Source: Yunchengibacter salinarum (GTDB lineage Bacteria; Pseudomonadota; Alphaproteobacteria; Sphingomonadales; Kordiimonadaceae). From it: a DNA stretch of 64,000 nt. The DNA is taken from NCBI RefSeq assembly GCF_037658235.1, contig NZ_JBBJLN010000001.1:186001-250000 (forward strand), read 5' to 3'. The position numbers and the translations under genes were made by a program. Of the stretch, positions 8,441-18,921 are shown piece after piece; position 1 is the stretch's first letter, and every line of letters begins with the position of its first letter. Under the pieces are notes generated by a model. It saw nothing but the letters and a program-made list of their open reading frames with translations. It was not told the DNA's origin and did no database searches.

Positions 8441-9169
8441 ATGAAAAGCCGGAAACGCAGGTCAGCCATAACAAATCCCGCAAAAAACACACCCACCGCA
8501 AACATGCCGACATCGCCGCCGCTGTTCTGGTCCGGCAGGCCGGGCCACGCCGTGATCGTGCTGGCTCATGGTGCCGGGGCGGGCCCCGCGAGCCCCGCCA
8601 TGCTGGACCTGGCAAACGCCCTGACCATGGCGGGTTTCCGGGTGGCGCGCTTTGCCTTCCACTATATGGAACGCGCGGAACAGGAAGGGCGCCGTCGCCC
8701 GCCGGATCGCCAACCCGCCCTGCTGGCCCGCTTTGGCGCCGCCCTGGCCGCCGCGCGCGGCGAAAGCCCCACGGGCACCCCCATGCTGCTGGCGGGTAAA
8801 TCCATGGGCGGGCGCATGGCCAGCCTGCTGCTGGCCGGTGCGGCGGGGCCGGTATCGGACATGGTGGGGCCGGATGTGATGGGCGGGGTCTGCTTCGGCT
8901 ATCCGTTCCATCCGCCGGGCAAGCCGGATCGGCTGCGCACCGGCCATTTCGCCGATCTCGCCCGCCCCCTACTGATCCATCACGGCACACGGGACCCGTT
9001 CGGCAAGCCGGACCTGATAACCCGCCTGCCCCTGCCGGATGCGGTATCGCTCAACTGGCTGGACGGCGGCGACCATGACCTGACCCCGCCAAAGCGCAGC
9101 GGCCATGACCGCGCCCATATGGCCGGGCTGGCGGCGGCGGCCACACGGCGCTGGCTGGACAGTCTGTAA
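8441..9169 (+). CDS. Alpha/beta hydrolase, TEX30/KANL3-like
   Basis: About 242 residues; the start could be ATG 8504 instead, since the first 21 residues are basic, unlike the family, and no good ribosome site supports either. An HGAGAGPASPAM oxyanion-loop region (about residue 43) is followed by the nucleophile elbow GKSMGG, the acid in GTRDPFG and the catalytic His in GGDHDL, giving a Ser/Asp/His triad. The fold resembles dienelactone-hydrolase-like and TEX30-type proteins. Substrate is unknown. It converges with the methyltransferase gene across a bidirectional terminator. Confidence 0.75.
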   Translation: MKSRKRRSAITNPAKNTPTANMPTSPPLFWSGRPGHAVIVLAHGAGAGPASPAMLDLANALTMAGFRVARFAFHYMERAEQEGRRRPPDRQPALLARFGAALAAARGESPTGTPMLLAGKSMGGRMASLLLAGAAGPVSDMVGPDVMGGVCFGYPFHPPGKPDRLRTGHFADLARPLLIHHGTRDPFGKPDLITRLPLPDAVSLNWLDGGDHDLTPPKRSGHDRAHMAGLAAAATRRWLDSL

Positions 9170-9199
9170 CCTGAACAGCCGCTGGCGTGACCGCGAAAA

Positions 9200-9224
9200 G
9201 GGCCCCGGCACGGCGCCGGAGCCC
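9200..9224. terminator. Bidirectional intrinsic terminator
   Basis: The stem GGGC-C-CCGGC / GCCGG-A-GCCC has one mismatch and a 5-nt loop. It is followed by TTGATTGTG on the plus strand and by CTTTTCG on the minus strand. It sits between two converging genes, so it can serve both. Confidence 0.7.
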
Positions 9225-9257
9225 TTGATTGTGTCATTACCGAAACGGTGGCGCGCC

Positions 9258-10130
9258 TCAGTCCTGCGCCACCTTGCGGAATTTCAGGGTCATCCGGTCA
9301 CTTTCCCCCACAGCCAGATAGCTGTCCCGGTTTTCGTCCCCCAGCGCCAGGGTGGGCGGCAGAGTCCAGACACCGCTGGGATAGTTCTTTTCATCCTTGG
9401 GATTGGCGTTGATCTCGCTGGACTCCACCAGTTCGAACCCCGCGGCCTCGATCCGCGCCACCAGCATGTCCTGGTTCCAGCGCCCCTTGCGGGCCCAGAC
9501 GATCGGGTCCCCTTCAAAGTCTTTCGGCGCGCGGTGCTGCACCACGCCCAGCGTGCCGCCATCCTTGAGAATGCCGTGCACCTGCTCAAGCCCCTGATCC
9601 ATGAAATCCCGGCGCAGCCAGTTATGCATGGCACGCACCACCGTTACCACGTCCACGCTGCCTGCTGCCACCGGCAGGCCTTCATCCGCCGGGATGAAGG
9701 TGGCGACGGCGTTTTCACCATACATGGCGCCCTTTTCGGCGGCCACCTTGTCGGGATAGGCCTTCAGCGATTTGTAATAGCGGTCCCAGTCCTTATAGAG
9801 TTCGGGATTGTGTTCCAGCCCGATATACTGGCCGTCTTCTTTCAACAGCGGCGCCAGAATGCGGCTGTACCAGCCACCGCCGGGGTTCACCTCGGCCACG
9901 GTGTCGTCGCTGTCAATGCCGAAAAAGGCAAGGGTTTCCAGCGGGTGGCGGTATTGGTCCCGGTCGCTGTCCCCGTCCTTGCGATGAGGGTTGTCCGCGA
10001 TCGCGGCCTTCAATGCCGGGGACGGGCTTTCGCCGTGCTGGTCCAGAGCCGTGGCGGCGCTGGTGAAGGCACCCCCCACCAGCACCCCCACGAGCGCCGC
10101 CCGAACGGTTGTGGATACGCGCTTATGCAT
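9258..10130 (-). CDS. Exported SAM-dependent methyltransferase-fold protein (COG4798-like)
   Basis: About 290 residues. ATG 10130 is preferred to an upstream GTG because GGGAG precedes it by about 8 nt. The N-terminus (MHKRVSTTVRAALVGVLVGG...) looks like a Sec signal with an A-T-A-L cleavage region. The rest is a Rossmann methyltransferase: motif I EVNPGGGWYS, an acidic GLEHN after strand 2, and SVDVVTVVRAMHNW for motif IV. This matches the family of predicted methyltransferases with signal peptides. It lies 32 bp downstream of acs. Because SAM is not known in the periplasm, its true activity is an open question. Confidence 0.75.
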   Translation of the reverse strand: MHKRVSTTVRAALVGVLVGGAFTSAATALDQHGESPSPALKAAIADNPHRKDGDSDRDQYRHPLETLAFFGIDSDDTVAEVNPGGGWYSRILAPLLKEDGQYIGLEHNPELYKDWDRYYKSLKAYPDKVAAEKGAMYGENAVATFIPADEGLPVAAGSVDVVTVVRAMHNWLRRDFMDQGLEQVHGILKDGGTLGVVQHRAPKDFEGDPIVWARKGRWNQDMLVARIEAAGFELVESSEINANPKDEKNYPSGVWTLPPTLALGDENRDSYLAVGESDRMTLKFRKVAQD

Positions 10131-10162
10131 GTCTGTCTTCTCCCTTGTCGCCCTAAGGCTGG

Positions 10163-12109
<1,947 letters not shown>

Positions 12110-12260
12110 GGTCTCTCCCTCATCTGGGTGACAATCCCTCGGTCCAGAGTGTGAGGGCGCCACCCCCCGGTTTCAAGCCTTGCCGCCCTCACGGGGGCGT
12201 GATAAGCGCCGATCAGGGGTATTGAGGACATCCGGGGGACAGACGGGGGATTTCAGCCAT

Positions 12261-13163
12261 ATGACCGACCTGCAAAAAGGGTTCCTGGCGGTGCTTGCCG
12301 GGGGCGCCGCCATCGGGTCGGCGGCCATTTTCATGCGGCTGGCCCCGGTTACCCCCACCAGCGCCGCCTTCTGGCGCATGACACTGGCCAGCCCGGCCCT
12401 GCTGCTCTGGGCATGGTGGACACTGAGCCGCACCCCGAACGAGACCCGCCCGCCGCGCCCGCCCCATGGCCGAACCATGCGCGATCTGGCGCTGGTGGGC
12501 TTCTGGTTCGCGGCTGACATGGCGCTGTGGCACTGGGCGGTGGCGGGCACCACGGTGGCCAATGCCACCTTGCTTGCCAATATGTCGGCGGTCCTGACCG
12601 CGCTGGCCGGACTGGTCTTTTTCGGCGACCGGTTCCAGGGGCGCTTCTATATCGGCCTGCTGCTGGCCCTGGCCGGGGCCGCCACGCTGATCGGGCAAAG
12701 CGCGGAAGTATCGCCGGACAATCTGGGCGGCGACCTTCTGGGGCTGGCCACGGCCTTTGCTTATGCGGGCTATCTGATCAGCGGCGGGCGGGTGCGCCAG
12801 CGCCATCCCACCGCCGTGGTGATGGCGGGCTCCGGCGTGGTAACGGCGCTGTTCCTGCTGCCGCTCGCGCTCAGCGAAACGGGGGCGTTCGTGCCCGCCA
12901 CGGCGGCTGGCTGGCTGCCGCTGATCGGGCTTGGGCTGGTGACCCATGTGCTGGGGCAAAGCCTGATCATGTTCGGGCTGGCCCACCTGCCCGCCGCCAT
13001 GGGCTCCCTGTCCCTGCTGATCCAGCCGGTGGTAGCCGCCCTGCTGGCCTGGCTCATATTCGGAGAGGCCCTTGGCTGGGCGCATCTGGTGGGGGCCGTG
13101 TTGATCTTTTCAGGCATTCAACTGGCGCGCCGATCCTTGAAAAAGCCGGGCCGGGCCGGATAA
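12261..13163 (+). CDS. EamA/DMT-family membrane transporter
   Basis: A 300-residue protein with about ten hydrophobic helices in two repeated EamA halves (first half about 5-135, second about 145-290). The second half ends with the typical VGAVLIFSGIQLA helix. DMT transporters export amino acids, metabolites or nucleotide precursors; the substrate cannot be read from the sequence. Start ATG 12261 follows the acs divergent region. It converges with the next gene, 78 bp away. Confidence 0.8.
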   Translation: MTDLQKGFLAVLAGGAAIGSAAIFMRLAPVTPTSAAFWRMTLASPALLLWAWWTLSRTPNETRPPRPPHGRTMRDLALVGFWFAADMALWHWAVAGTTVANATLLANMSAVLTALAGLVFFGDRFQGRFYIGLLLALAGAATLIGQSAEVSPDNLGGDLLGLATAFAYAGYLISGGRVRQRHPTAVVMAGSGVVTALFLLPLALSETGAFVPATAAGWLPLIGLGLVTHVLGQSLIMFGLAHLPAAMGSLSLLIQPVVAALLAWLIFGEALGWAHLVGAVLIFSGIQLARRSLKKPGRAG

Positions 13164-13241
13164 AGGCACCGCCACGGCAACGGGATACGGCCCCCAAAAA
13201 GCCCCAGAAAAAACCCCGGAAGCAATGATCGGTGCGTCGCG

Positions 13242-14285
13242 CTACCAGTCCGACATCATGGACGGGCCGCCCGCTTTCTTGTTGGCCACGATCCGCCAGA
13301 GCTTGAGATCACCACTTTCCAGCATCTTCTTGCGACGGGTCCAGAATTCCGCTTCCCGCATCAGCATCTGGATCATGCGGTCGCCGCCTTCTTCCTTGGC
13401 CAGCCTGGCGGCCACTTCATCGGCCCCCGCCCATGCCTTGTTGATCATGTCCACATAGGTATCGGAAATGTCCTCCGACACGCGCACTTGCAGGCGCACA
13501 TGCTTCAGCATTTCCACCAGATCGTCGGCCAGAACGGGATAGGGATTGCGGCGTTCGCCCACTTTCCATTCCTTGAACTCGGTCTTGCCATAGGTGGCTT
13601 CCGAGCCGATCACATAATCGGTGATCAGGATCAGTCCGCCGGGTTTGAGCTTTTCCTCAATCTGCTCCAGCACCATGCGCTTGTTTTCGATGGTGAAGAA
13701 GGCTTCCTTGGCGAGCGCCCGATCGAATTTACGCTCGAAGCCGTCAAAATTGTCGGGCTCCCAGTGCTCCAGATGGGCTTTCTTCTCAACGCCCTTCATC
13801 ACGGACATCTGATTGCCCTTGTCCACCATGGACGGGCTTTCCTCATAGCCGGTGATCCAGACCCCGAAACGATCCGCCAGAACCCGCGCCGGGCCGCCGA
13901 TCTCGGCACCGATCTGAAGCATGGACATCTCCGGCGACAGGGCCATCAACTTGGACATGGCCACCACATGCTCCGGCCCGCCAGGCCCGCAATAGCCTTC
14001 GCCCCAGATATATTGAGCGATATTGATCTTTTCCGCGTCCCACGGGTCCATGGGGACGGAGTCATCCGGCACCGGTGCGGGCCTGGCCTGCTCCGTGTCC
14101 TGGGACTTGGCGGCTTTCTTGTCGGGCTCCGGCTCTGGCGCGTCCGGCTGGAATTCCTGCCAGCGCTTGGCCAGATCCTCCTGATCATAGCCTTCCCACC
14201 ACGCCTTCAACCGAAGGCGCAGCGGCAACTGCCCAGTCTTTTCCTTGCCCGCTTTGGACTTGTCCGGCAACGCTCCTGTCTCCAC
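13242..14285 (-). CDS. Class I SAM-dependent methyltransferase, phosphoethanolamine-MT-like
   Basis: A 347-residue protein. An N-terminal charged, low-complexity region (about 1-85, rich in Pro/Glu/Lys) precedes the segment WGEGYCGPGGPEHV and the SAM-binding stretch MLQIGAEIGGPARVLADRFG, with an acidic residue in TGYEESPS after strand 2. KFDRALAKEAFFTIENK is the motif-IV region. The order resembles phosphoethanolamine/sarcosine-type N-methyltransferases, so a phospholipid or small-amine substrate is possible. The start is a GTG with no good ribosome site; an internal TTG near 14267 with GGAG 8 nt upstream is an alternative. It lies 110 bp downstream of pheT. Confidence 0.65.
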   Translation of the reverse strand: METGALPDKSKAGKEKTGQLPLRLRLKAWWEGYDQEDLAKRWQEFQPDAPEPEPDKKAAKSQDTEQARPAPVPDDSVPMDPWDAEKINIAQYIWGEGYCGPGGPEHVVAMSKLMALSPEMSMLQIGAEIGGPARVLADRFGVWITGYEESPSMVDKGNQMSVMKGVEKKAHLEHWEPDNFDGFERKFDRALAKEAFFTIENKRMVLEQIEEKLKPGGLILITDYVIGSEATYGKTEFKEWKVGERRNPYPVLADDLVEMLKHVRLQVRVSEDISDTYVDMINKAWAGADEVAARLAKEEGGDRMIQMLMREAEFWTRRKKMLESGDLKLWRIVANKKAGGPSMMSDW

Positions 14286-14395
14286 AAAATACCGGCAGCC
14301 ATACCCCTGCGCAGACCCCAGGACGGGACGGCCACCGACGGCGCCGACACATTACTGTCCACAAGCCTTTGGCTGACGTCAAGTGGGTTCACGGC

Positions 14396-16807
14396 TCAGC
14401 CCCGGAGCGTAGCCCCGGTTGTCTTGTGGGCAGCCGCCTGAATGCGCCCGGCGATCGCCTCGATCCCGGCCTCGGAGAAGGTCTGCCCGGTGGGTGTCAG
14501 GGTCACGCTCAGCGCCACGGATTTCTGCCCCTCCGGCACGCCCTTTCCCTGATACACGTCGAACACGTCCACCGCGCTGATGGCCGCCTTGTCGGCCCCC
14601 CGCGCGGCGCGAACCAGATCGGCCACCGGCACGCCCTCATCCACCACAAAGGCGAAATCCCGCCGCACCGATTGCAGATTGGACACGTTCAACGCGCCGC
14701 GCCCGATCCCCTTTCGGGGGCGGGGAAGCCGGTCCAGCAGCACTTCAAAGGCCGCCAGCGGGCCTTCCACATCCAGCGCCTTCAGGGCGGCGGGGTGAAT
14801 CTCCCCGAATCGGGCCAGGACCGTTTTCGGCCCCAGCCGAAGAGTGCCGCTGCGCCCCGGATGATAGGCCCCCATGGCGGGATCGGCACTGTCGTGCGGG
14901 AACACCTGAAGGCTGTCCACCGGCGCCCCCACGGCGGCCAGCACGGACAGCGCGTCGGCCTTGGCATCGAACACGTCCACCGCCCGGCTTTCCGTGCGCC
15001 AGTGGCGGCCAGCGGTCACACCGGCGCGCAGGCCGCTGGCGTGCAGTTCCTGACCGTCTTCAAGCGCCGATACATAGGCCGGCCCCACTTCCGCCAGCCG
15101 CACCGCATCCGCGCCCCGGTCCCGGTTGCGTTGGGCCGCCAGTGCCAGACCCGGCAGAATGGACGGGCGCATACAGTCCAGATCACTGGAAATGGGATTG
15201 TCCAGGCACAGGCTGTCATCACCGCCACCGAACAGGCGGGCATGATCCCGCGCCAGAAAGGACCAGGTGACCGCTTCGTTGAAACCGATCCCGGCCAGCG
15301 CGCGACGGGCCGTGCGCGCCCGCTTCTGCGCCGGGCTGAGCGTGCTGCCCATGCTGTGGGTGCGCGGCGGCAGGGCTGCCACGGGCACGCTGTCCAGCCC
15401 CACGATGCGCAGCACTTCCTCCACCAGGTCCGGTTCGCCCACAATGTCCCGGCGCCAGCTTGGAACCTGCACGGTCAGCGGGCCGTCGCCGGACACCTGA
15501 AAGCCCAGGCTTTCCAGAATGGCGAGCGTTTTCCCGGCGGGCACATCCAGCCCGCCCAGCGTTGCGATCCGCTCGGGGCGGAAAGACACGCTGTGCTCGA
15601 AACGCGGCGGATGCCCGGCGGATGCCGGAACCGACGCCTGCCCGCCGCAAAGCCGCAAAATCATCTCGGAAGCGATATGCACGCCGCGATCCACGAACTG
15701 CGGGTCCACGCCCCGCTCGAAGCGATAGCGGGCGTCGGTGATGATGCCGTGCCTGCGGCCCGTCATGGCCGTGCGTACGGGATCGAACAGCGCCACTTCC
15801 AGCACCGCATCGGTGGTGGCCTCATCGCAGCCGGTGGCCTCCGCCCCGATGACGCCGCCAAAAGCCTGAATGCCCGCCTCGTCCGCGATCACGGTCTCGC
15901 CGCCCTCGGCGGTATAGGTCTTGCCGTCCAGCGCCAGGAATGATTCGCCCGCCTCGGCCAGCCGCACAGTCAGATCGCCGGTCAGCTTCGCCCGGTCGAA
16001 TATGTGCAGCGGGCGGCCCAGATCGATGCTGATATAATTGGTGATGTCCACCAGGGCGGAAATGGGCCTTAGCCCGATGGCCGTCAGCCGATCCTGCATC
16101 CAGGCCGGGCTTTCGCCGTTCGCCAGCCCCCGGAAATCCCGTGCCACGAAATAGGGGCAGGCATCCGCCGCCTCTTCGGGCAGGGTGCGGGCCACGGTGG
16201 TCAGGGCGTCAAAAGCCCCGTCCACATGGGGTTCGGCCAGCGGCCTGAGCGTTCCAAGCCCGGCAGCGGCCAGGTCACGGGCGATCCCGTACACGCCCAG
16301 GCAATCCTGCCGGTTGGGCGTGATGTCGATATCGATCACCGGGTCGTCCAGCCCGGCCCAGCTTGCATAGACTTCGCCCACCGGCGCATCCGCGGGCAGG
16401 TCCAGAATGCCGTCATGGTCCTCGCCCAGTTCCAGTTCGCGGGCGGAACACATCATACCGACCGAGTCCACACCCCGGATTTTCGCCTTTTTCAGCGTCA
16501 TATCGATGCCGGGAACATAGGTGCCGGGGCGCCCCAGAACGGCCTTCATGCCGGCGCGGGCATTGGGCGCGCCGCACACCACCTGCACCGTTTCGCTGCC
16601 CGTATTGACGGTGCACACCTTCAGCTTGTCCGCATCCGGGTGGGGCTTTGCCGCCACCACTTCGGCAATGGTGAAGGCGGCCAGCCGATCAGCCGGGTTT
16701 TCCACCCCGTCCACTTCCAGCCCGATGCGGGTCAGGGTGTCAGTCAGCGTTTCCAGCGGGGCATCGAAATCCAGATGATCCCTGAGCCAGCTCAGTGTGA
16801 ATTTCAT
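14396..16807 (-). CDS. pheT: Phenylalanine-tRNA ligase beta subunit
   Basis: An 803-residue beta chain of the (alpha-beta)2 PheRS that charges tRNA-Phe. It has an N-terminal tRNA-binding/EMAP-like domain (about 40-150, with KPHPDADKLKVC), the B3/B4 editing domain (about 210-385), the B5 DNA-binding-like domain (about 400-475) and a C-terminal anticodon-binding FDX-ACB domain (about 705-800, with SVRRDFAFVVDE). The length is complete. Its ATG overlaps the pheS stop by one base (TGATG), coupling the two subunits. It is the last gene of the rpmI-rplT-pheS-pheT run. Confidence 0.97.
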   Translation of the reverse strand: MKFTLSWLRDHLDFDAPLETLTDTLTRIGLEVDGVENPADRLAAFTIAEVVAAKPHPDADKLKVCTVNTGSETVQVVCGAPNARAGMKAVLGRPGTYVPGIDMTLKKAKIRGVDSVGMMCSARELELGEDHDGILDLPADAPVGEVYASWAGLDDPVIDIDITPNRQDCLGVYGIARDLAAAGLGTLRPLAEPHVDGAFDALTTVARTLPEEAADACPYFVARDFRGLANGESPAWMQDRLTAIGLRPISALVDITNYISIDLGRPLHIFDRAKLTGDLTVRLAEAGESFLALDGKTYTAEGGETVIADEAGIQAFGGVIGAEATGCDEATTDAVLEVALFDPVRTAMTGRRHGIITDARYRFERGVDPQFVDRGVHIASEMILRLCGGQASVPASAGHPPRFEHSVSFRPERIATLGGLDVPAGKTLAILESLGFQVSGDGPLTVQVPSWRRDIVGEPDLVEEVLRIVGLDSVPVAALPPRTHSMGSTLSPAQKRARTARRALAGIGFNEAVTWSFLARDHARLFGGGDDSLCLDNPISSDLDCMRPSILPGLALAAQRNRDRGADAVRLAEVGPAYVSALEDGQELHASGLRAGVTAGRHWRTESRAVDVFDAKADALSVLAAVGAPVDSLQVFPHDSADPAMGAYHPGRSGTLRLGPKTVLARFGEIHPAALKALDVEGPLAAFEVLLDRLPRPRKGIGRGALNVSNLQSVRRDFAFVVDEGVPVADLVRAARGADKAAISAVDVFDVYQGKGVPEGQKSVALSVTLTPTGQTFSEAGIEAIAGRIQAAAHKTTGATLRG

Positions 16808-17883
16808 CAGCTCAGCCCTCCGGCAGTGGTGGGAATGTCCAGGCTCTTGAAGCCGTAATGGCGCAGCCAGCGCAGATCGCTGTCGAAAAAGGCGCGCAGG
16901 TCGTTCATGCCGTATTTCAGCATGGCCAGCCGATCGATGCCGCAGCCAAAGGCAAAGCCCTGATAGCGGGACGGGTCCAGGTCGCAGGCGATGAGCACAT
17001 TGGGATGCACCATGCCGGAGCCCAGCACTTCCAGCCAGTCATTGCCGTCGCCGATCTTCACCGTTCCGTCACCGAAATGACACTGCACATCCACTTCCAT
17101 GCTGGGCTCGGTGAAAGGGAAATAGCTGGGCCGGAAGCGCAGGGTCACGCTGTCCAGTTCGAAAAACGCCTTGAGAAACGCCTCCAGCGTGCCCTTGAGG
17201 TGGCCCAGGTGAGTGTCCGTGTCGATCACCAGCCCTTCCACCTGATGGAACATGGGCGTGTGGGTGGCATCCGAATCGGAACGATAGGTGCGCCCCGGCG
17301 CGATCACCCGGATGGGCGGCGCCTGGTTCAGCATGGTGCGTATCTGCACCGGGCTGGTATGGGTGCGCAGCACCTTGCGCTCTTCCCCCAAAGGTGCCTT
17401 CAGATAAAAGGTGTCGTGCATCTGCCGGGCGGGGTGCTCCGGGGGAATGTTCAGCGCGGTGAAATTGTGAAAATCGGTTTCCAGGTCCGGGCCCTCGGCC
17501 ACATCGAAGCCGAGACCCGCGAAGATTTCCGCCAGTTCATCCATCACCTGGCTGACCGGATGGATGGTGCCGCCCCCCACCGGTGCCACCGGCAGGGTCA
17601 CATCCACCGCTTCCGCCGCCAACCGGGCGGCCAGCTCGATCTCTTCCAGCGCGGCCTTGCGACGGGCGATGGCGTCCGCGATATCGGCCTTCAGGGCATT
17701 GAGCGCGGGCCCGGCCACCTTGCGCTCCTCCGGGGACATGCCGCCAAGGCCGCGCATCTTTTCGGAAACCTTGCCTTTCTTGCCCAGGGCAGCCACCCGA
17801 ACCGCATCCAGCGCATCCAGGCTGTCCGCCGCCTCGATATCCTGAATCAGGCTGGTTTTCAGCGCGTCAATTTCGTCCTGCAT
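16807..17883 (-). CDS. pheS: Phenylalanine-tRNA ligase alpha subunit
   Basis: A 358-residue catalytic chain of PheRS. An N-terminal coiled-coil (about 1-90, which contacts tRNA-Phe) is followed by the class II aminoacylation core: motif 1 region HPVSQVMDELAEIF, motif 2 with MFHQVEGLVID, and motif 3 GFAFGCGIDRLAMLKYG. The gene starts 126 nt after rplT. That gap contains a hairpin with a T-run, so pheST expression may be set apart from the ribosomal-protein genes. Confidence 0.97.
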   Translation of the reverse strand: MQDEIDALKTSLIQDIEAADSLDALDAVRVAALGKKGKVSEKMRGLGGMSPEERKVAGPALNALKADIADAIARRKAALEEIELAARLAAEAVDVTLPVAPVGGGTIHPVSQVMDELAEIFAGLGFDVAEGPDLETDFHNFTALNIPPEHPARQMHDTFYLKAPLGEERKVLRTHTSPVQIRTMLNQAPPIRVIAPGRTYRSDSDATHTPMFHQVEGLVIDTDTHLGHLKGTLEAFLKAFFELDSVTLRFRPSYFPFTEPSMEVDVQCHFGDGTVKIGDGNDWLEVLGSGMVHPNVLIACDLDPSRYQGFAFGCGIDRLAMLKYGMNDLRAFFDSDLRWLRHYGFKSLDIPTTAGGLS

Positions 17884-17930
17884 GACATATGTCTCTCATC
17901 CGCGAGGAAGAAGGGGGCCGAATCGGCGCG

Positions 17931-17960
17931 AAAAAAGGGGCCGTGCTGGCGGCACGCCCC
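17931..17960 (-). terminator. Intrinsic terminator or attenuator between rplT and pheS
   Basis: On the minus strand GGGGCGTGC (17960-17952) pairs with GCACGGCCCC (17946-17937), with one bulged base, and is followed by six Ts (17936-17931). Two short palindromes flank it: GCCGATATCGGC (17967-17978) and GCCGAATCGGC (17917-17927). They could pair with each other as an alternative structure. It lies 48 nt before the pheS start and so may terminate part of the rpmI-rplT transcripts or attenuate pheST. Confidence 0.6.
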
Positions 17961-18009
17961 CTCTTTGCCGATATCGGCTTTCACCAAAGGCCGCGGCGGG
18001 CCCCGGTCA

Positions 18010-18369
18010 TCAGCCCTTGAGGGCGGCCTTGGCCTGATCCACCAGTGCTTCGAAGCCCGCGGGCTCCCGCACGGCCAGATCGGCCAGAACCTTGCGGTCC
18101 AGCTCGATACCGGCCAGTTTCAGGCCGTGCATGAACTGACCATAGGGCAGACCATACTGACGCGCACCGGCATTGATCCGGGCGATCCACAGCTTGCGGA
18201 AGGTGCGCTTGCGGGCCTTGCGGTCCCGATAGGCGTACTGGCCGGCCTTTTCAACGGCCTGCCGGGCCACCTTGATGGTATTCTTGCGCCGGCCACGATA
18301 GCCTTTGGCGTCTTCCAGAACCTTTTTGTGACGAGCGTGGGAGGTCACCCCGCGTTTTACGCGTGCCAT
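18010..18369 (-). CDS. rplT: 50S ribosomal protein L20
   Basis: A 119-residue basic protein with the canonical L20 start MARVKRGVTSHARHKKVL and the conserved LWIARINAGARQYG segment. It binds 23S rRNA early in 50S assembly. GGAG lies 8 nt before the ATG. It follows rpmI by 34 nt as in most bacteria. In some bacteria L20 represses its own operon through rpmI-rplT mRNA; no obvious mimic was identified here. Confidence 0.98.
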   Translation of the reverse strand: MARVKRGVTSHARHKKVLEDAKGYRGRRKNTIKVARQAVEKAGQYAYRDRKARKRTFRKLWIARINAGARQYGLPYGQFMHGLKLAGIELDRKVLADLAVREPAGFEALVDQAKAALKG

Positions 18370-18403
18370 TGTTTGTGTCTCCTGAAGAAATGGGTCCGGT
18401 TAT

Positions 18404-18604
18404 TCAGTCGCCGTAGGGCATGAACTTCTTGACGATCTGCGCGTCGCACGCCTTGAGCACGGTGGTGCCGCGCTGGTTGCGGATCTGCTTGTTGGTCCGC
18501 TTGATCATGCCGTGCTGCTTGCCGCTCTGGGTGGCGCGAACCTTGCCCGTCGCGGTCAGCCGGAAGCGTTTCTTCACGCTCGATTTGGTCTTCATCTTGG
18601 GCAT
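18404..18604 (-). CDS. rpmI: 50S ribosomal protein L35
   Basis: A 66-residue, highly basic protein beginning MPKMKTKSSVKKRFRLTATG, the standard L35 signature. A second basic cluster (KQHGMIKRTNKQIRNQRG) follows. It is the first gene of the rpmI-rplT-pheS-pheT transcription unit, 84 nt downstream of a near-consensus promoter. Notably, infC is not upstream of it but lies about 38 kb away beside thrS. Confidence 0.98.
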   Translation of the reverse strand: MPKMKTKSSVKKRFRLTATGKVRATQSGKQHGMIKRTNKQIRNQRGTTVLKACDAQIVKKFMPYGD

Positions 18605-18921
18605 TTCGGCGATCCTCTTATTTGAGTGATGCGGATACGGCGGATCGCGGCAGCCCTTATCGGCCGGCCCGCCGGTCGTGAAGGCGGCTATATACTAGCC
18701 CGCCCGCGCCCTGACAAGGGGAAAAACCCGTGCTCAAGGGGCCCGGTCTGCCGGGCGGGCAAAGCCGCCACCCAACCGGCCACCTGACAGGCGTGCCCCG
18801 GTCTGCTATCAGGGTTGCTCAGCCTGTATTCATCCGGGGGCCCGCACCATGGCACCCATGAACGGGCGGGCGCTTTCCCGCCGCCCCTGATTATCCCGGC
18901 CCTGAACGCCAAGGAGACACC
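18605..18921. other. Divergent intergenic region, rpmI operon / TraB-GumN gene
   Basis: This 317-bp stretch separates the minus-strand rpmI operon from the plus-strand TraB/GumN-like gene. It holds the rpmI promoter near 18700. Apart from that, GC-rich inverted segments near 18740-18765 (GGGGCCC, GCCGGGCGGGC) are visible but have no T-run. I see no gene or further repeat. Confidence 0.5.
18689..18717 (-). promoter_or_regulatory. Sigma-70-type promoter of the rpmI operon
   Basis: On the minus strand TTGTCA (18717-18712), a 17-nt spacer and TATATA (18694-18689) form a strong match to the housekeeping promoter, about 85 nt before rpmI. Confidence 0.8.
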
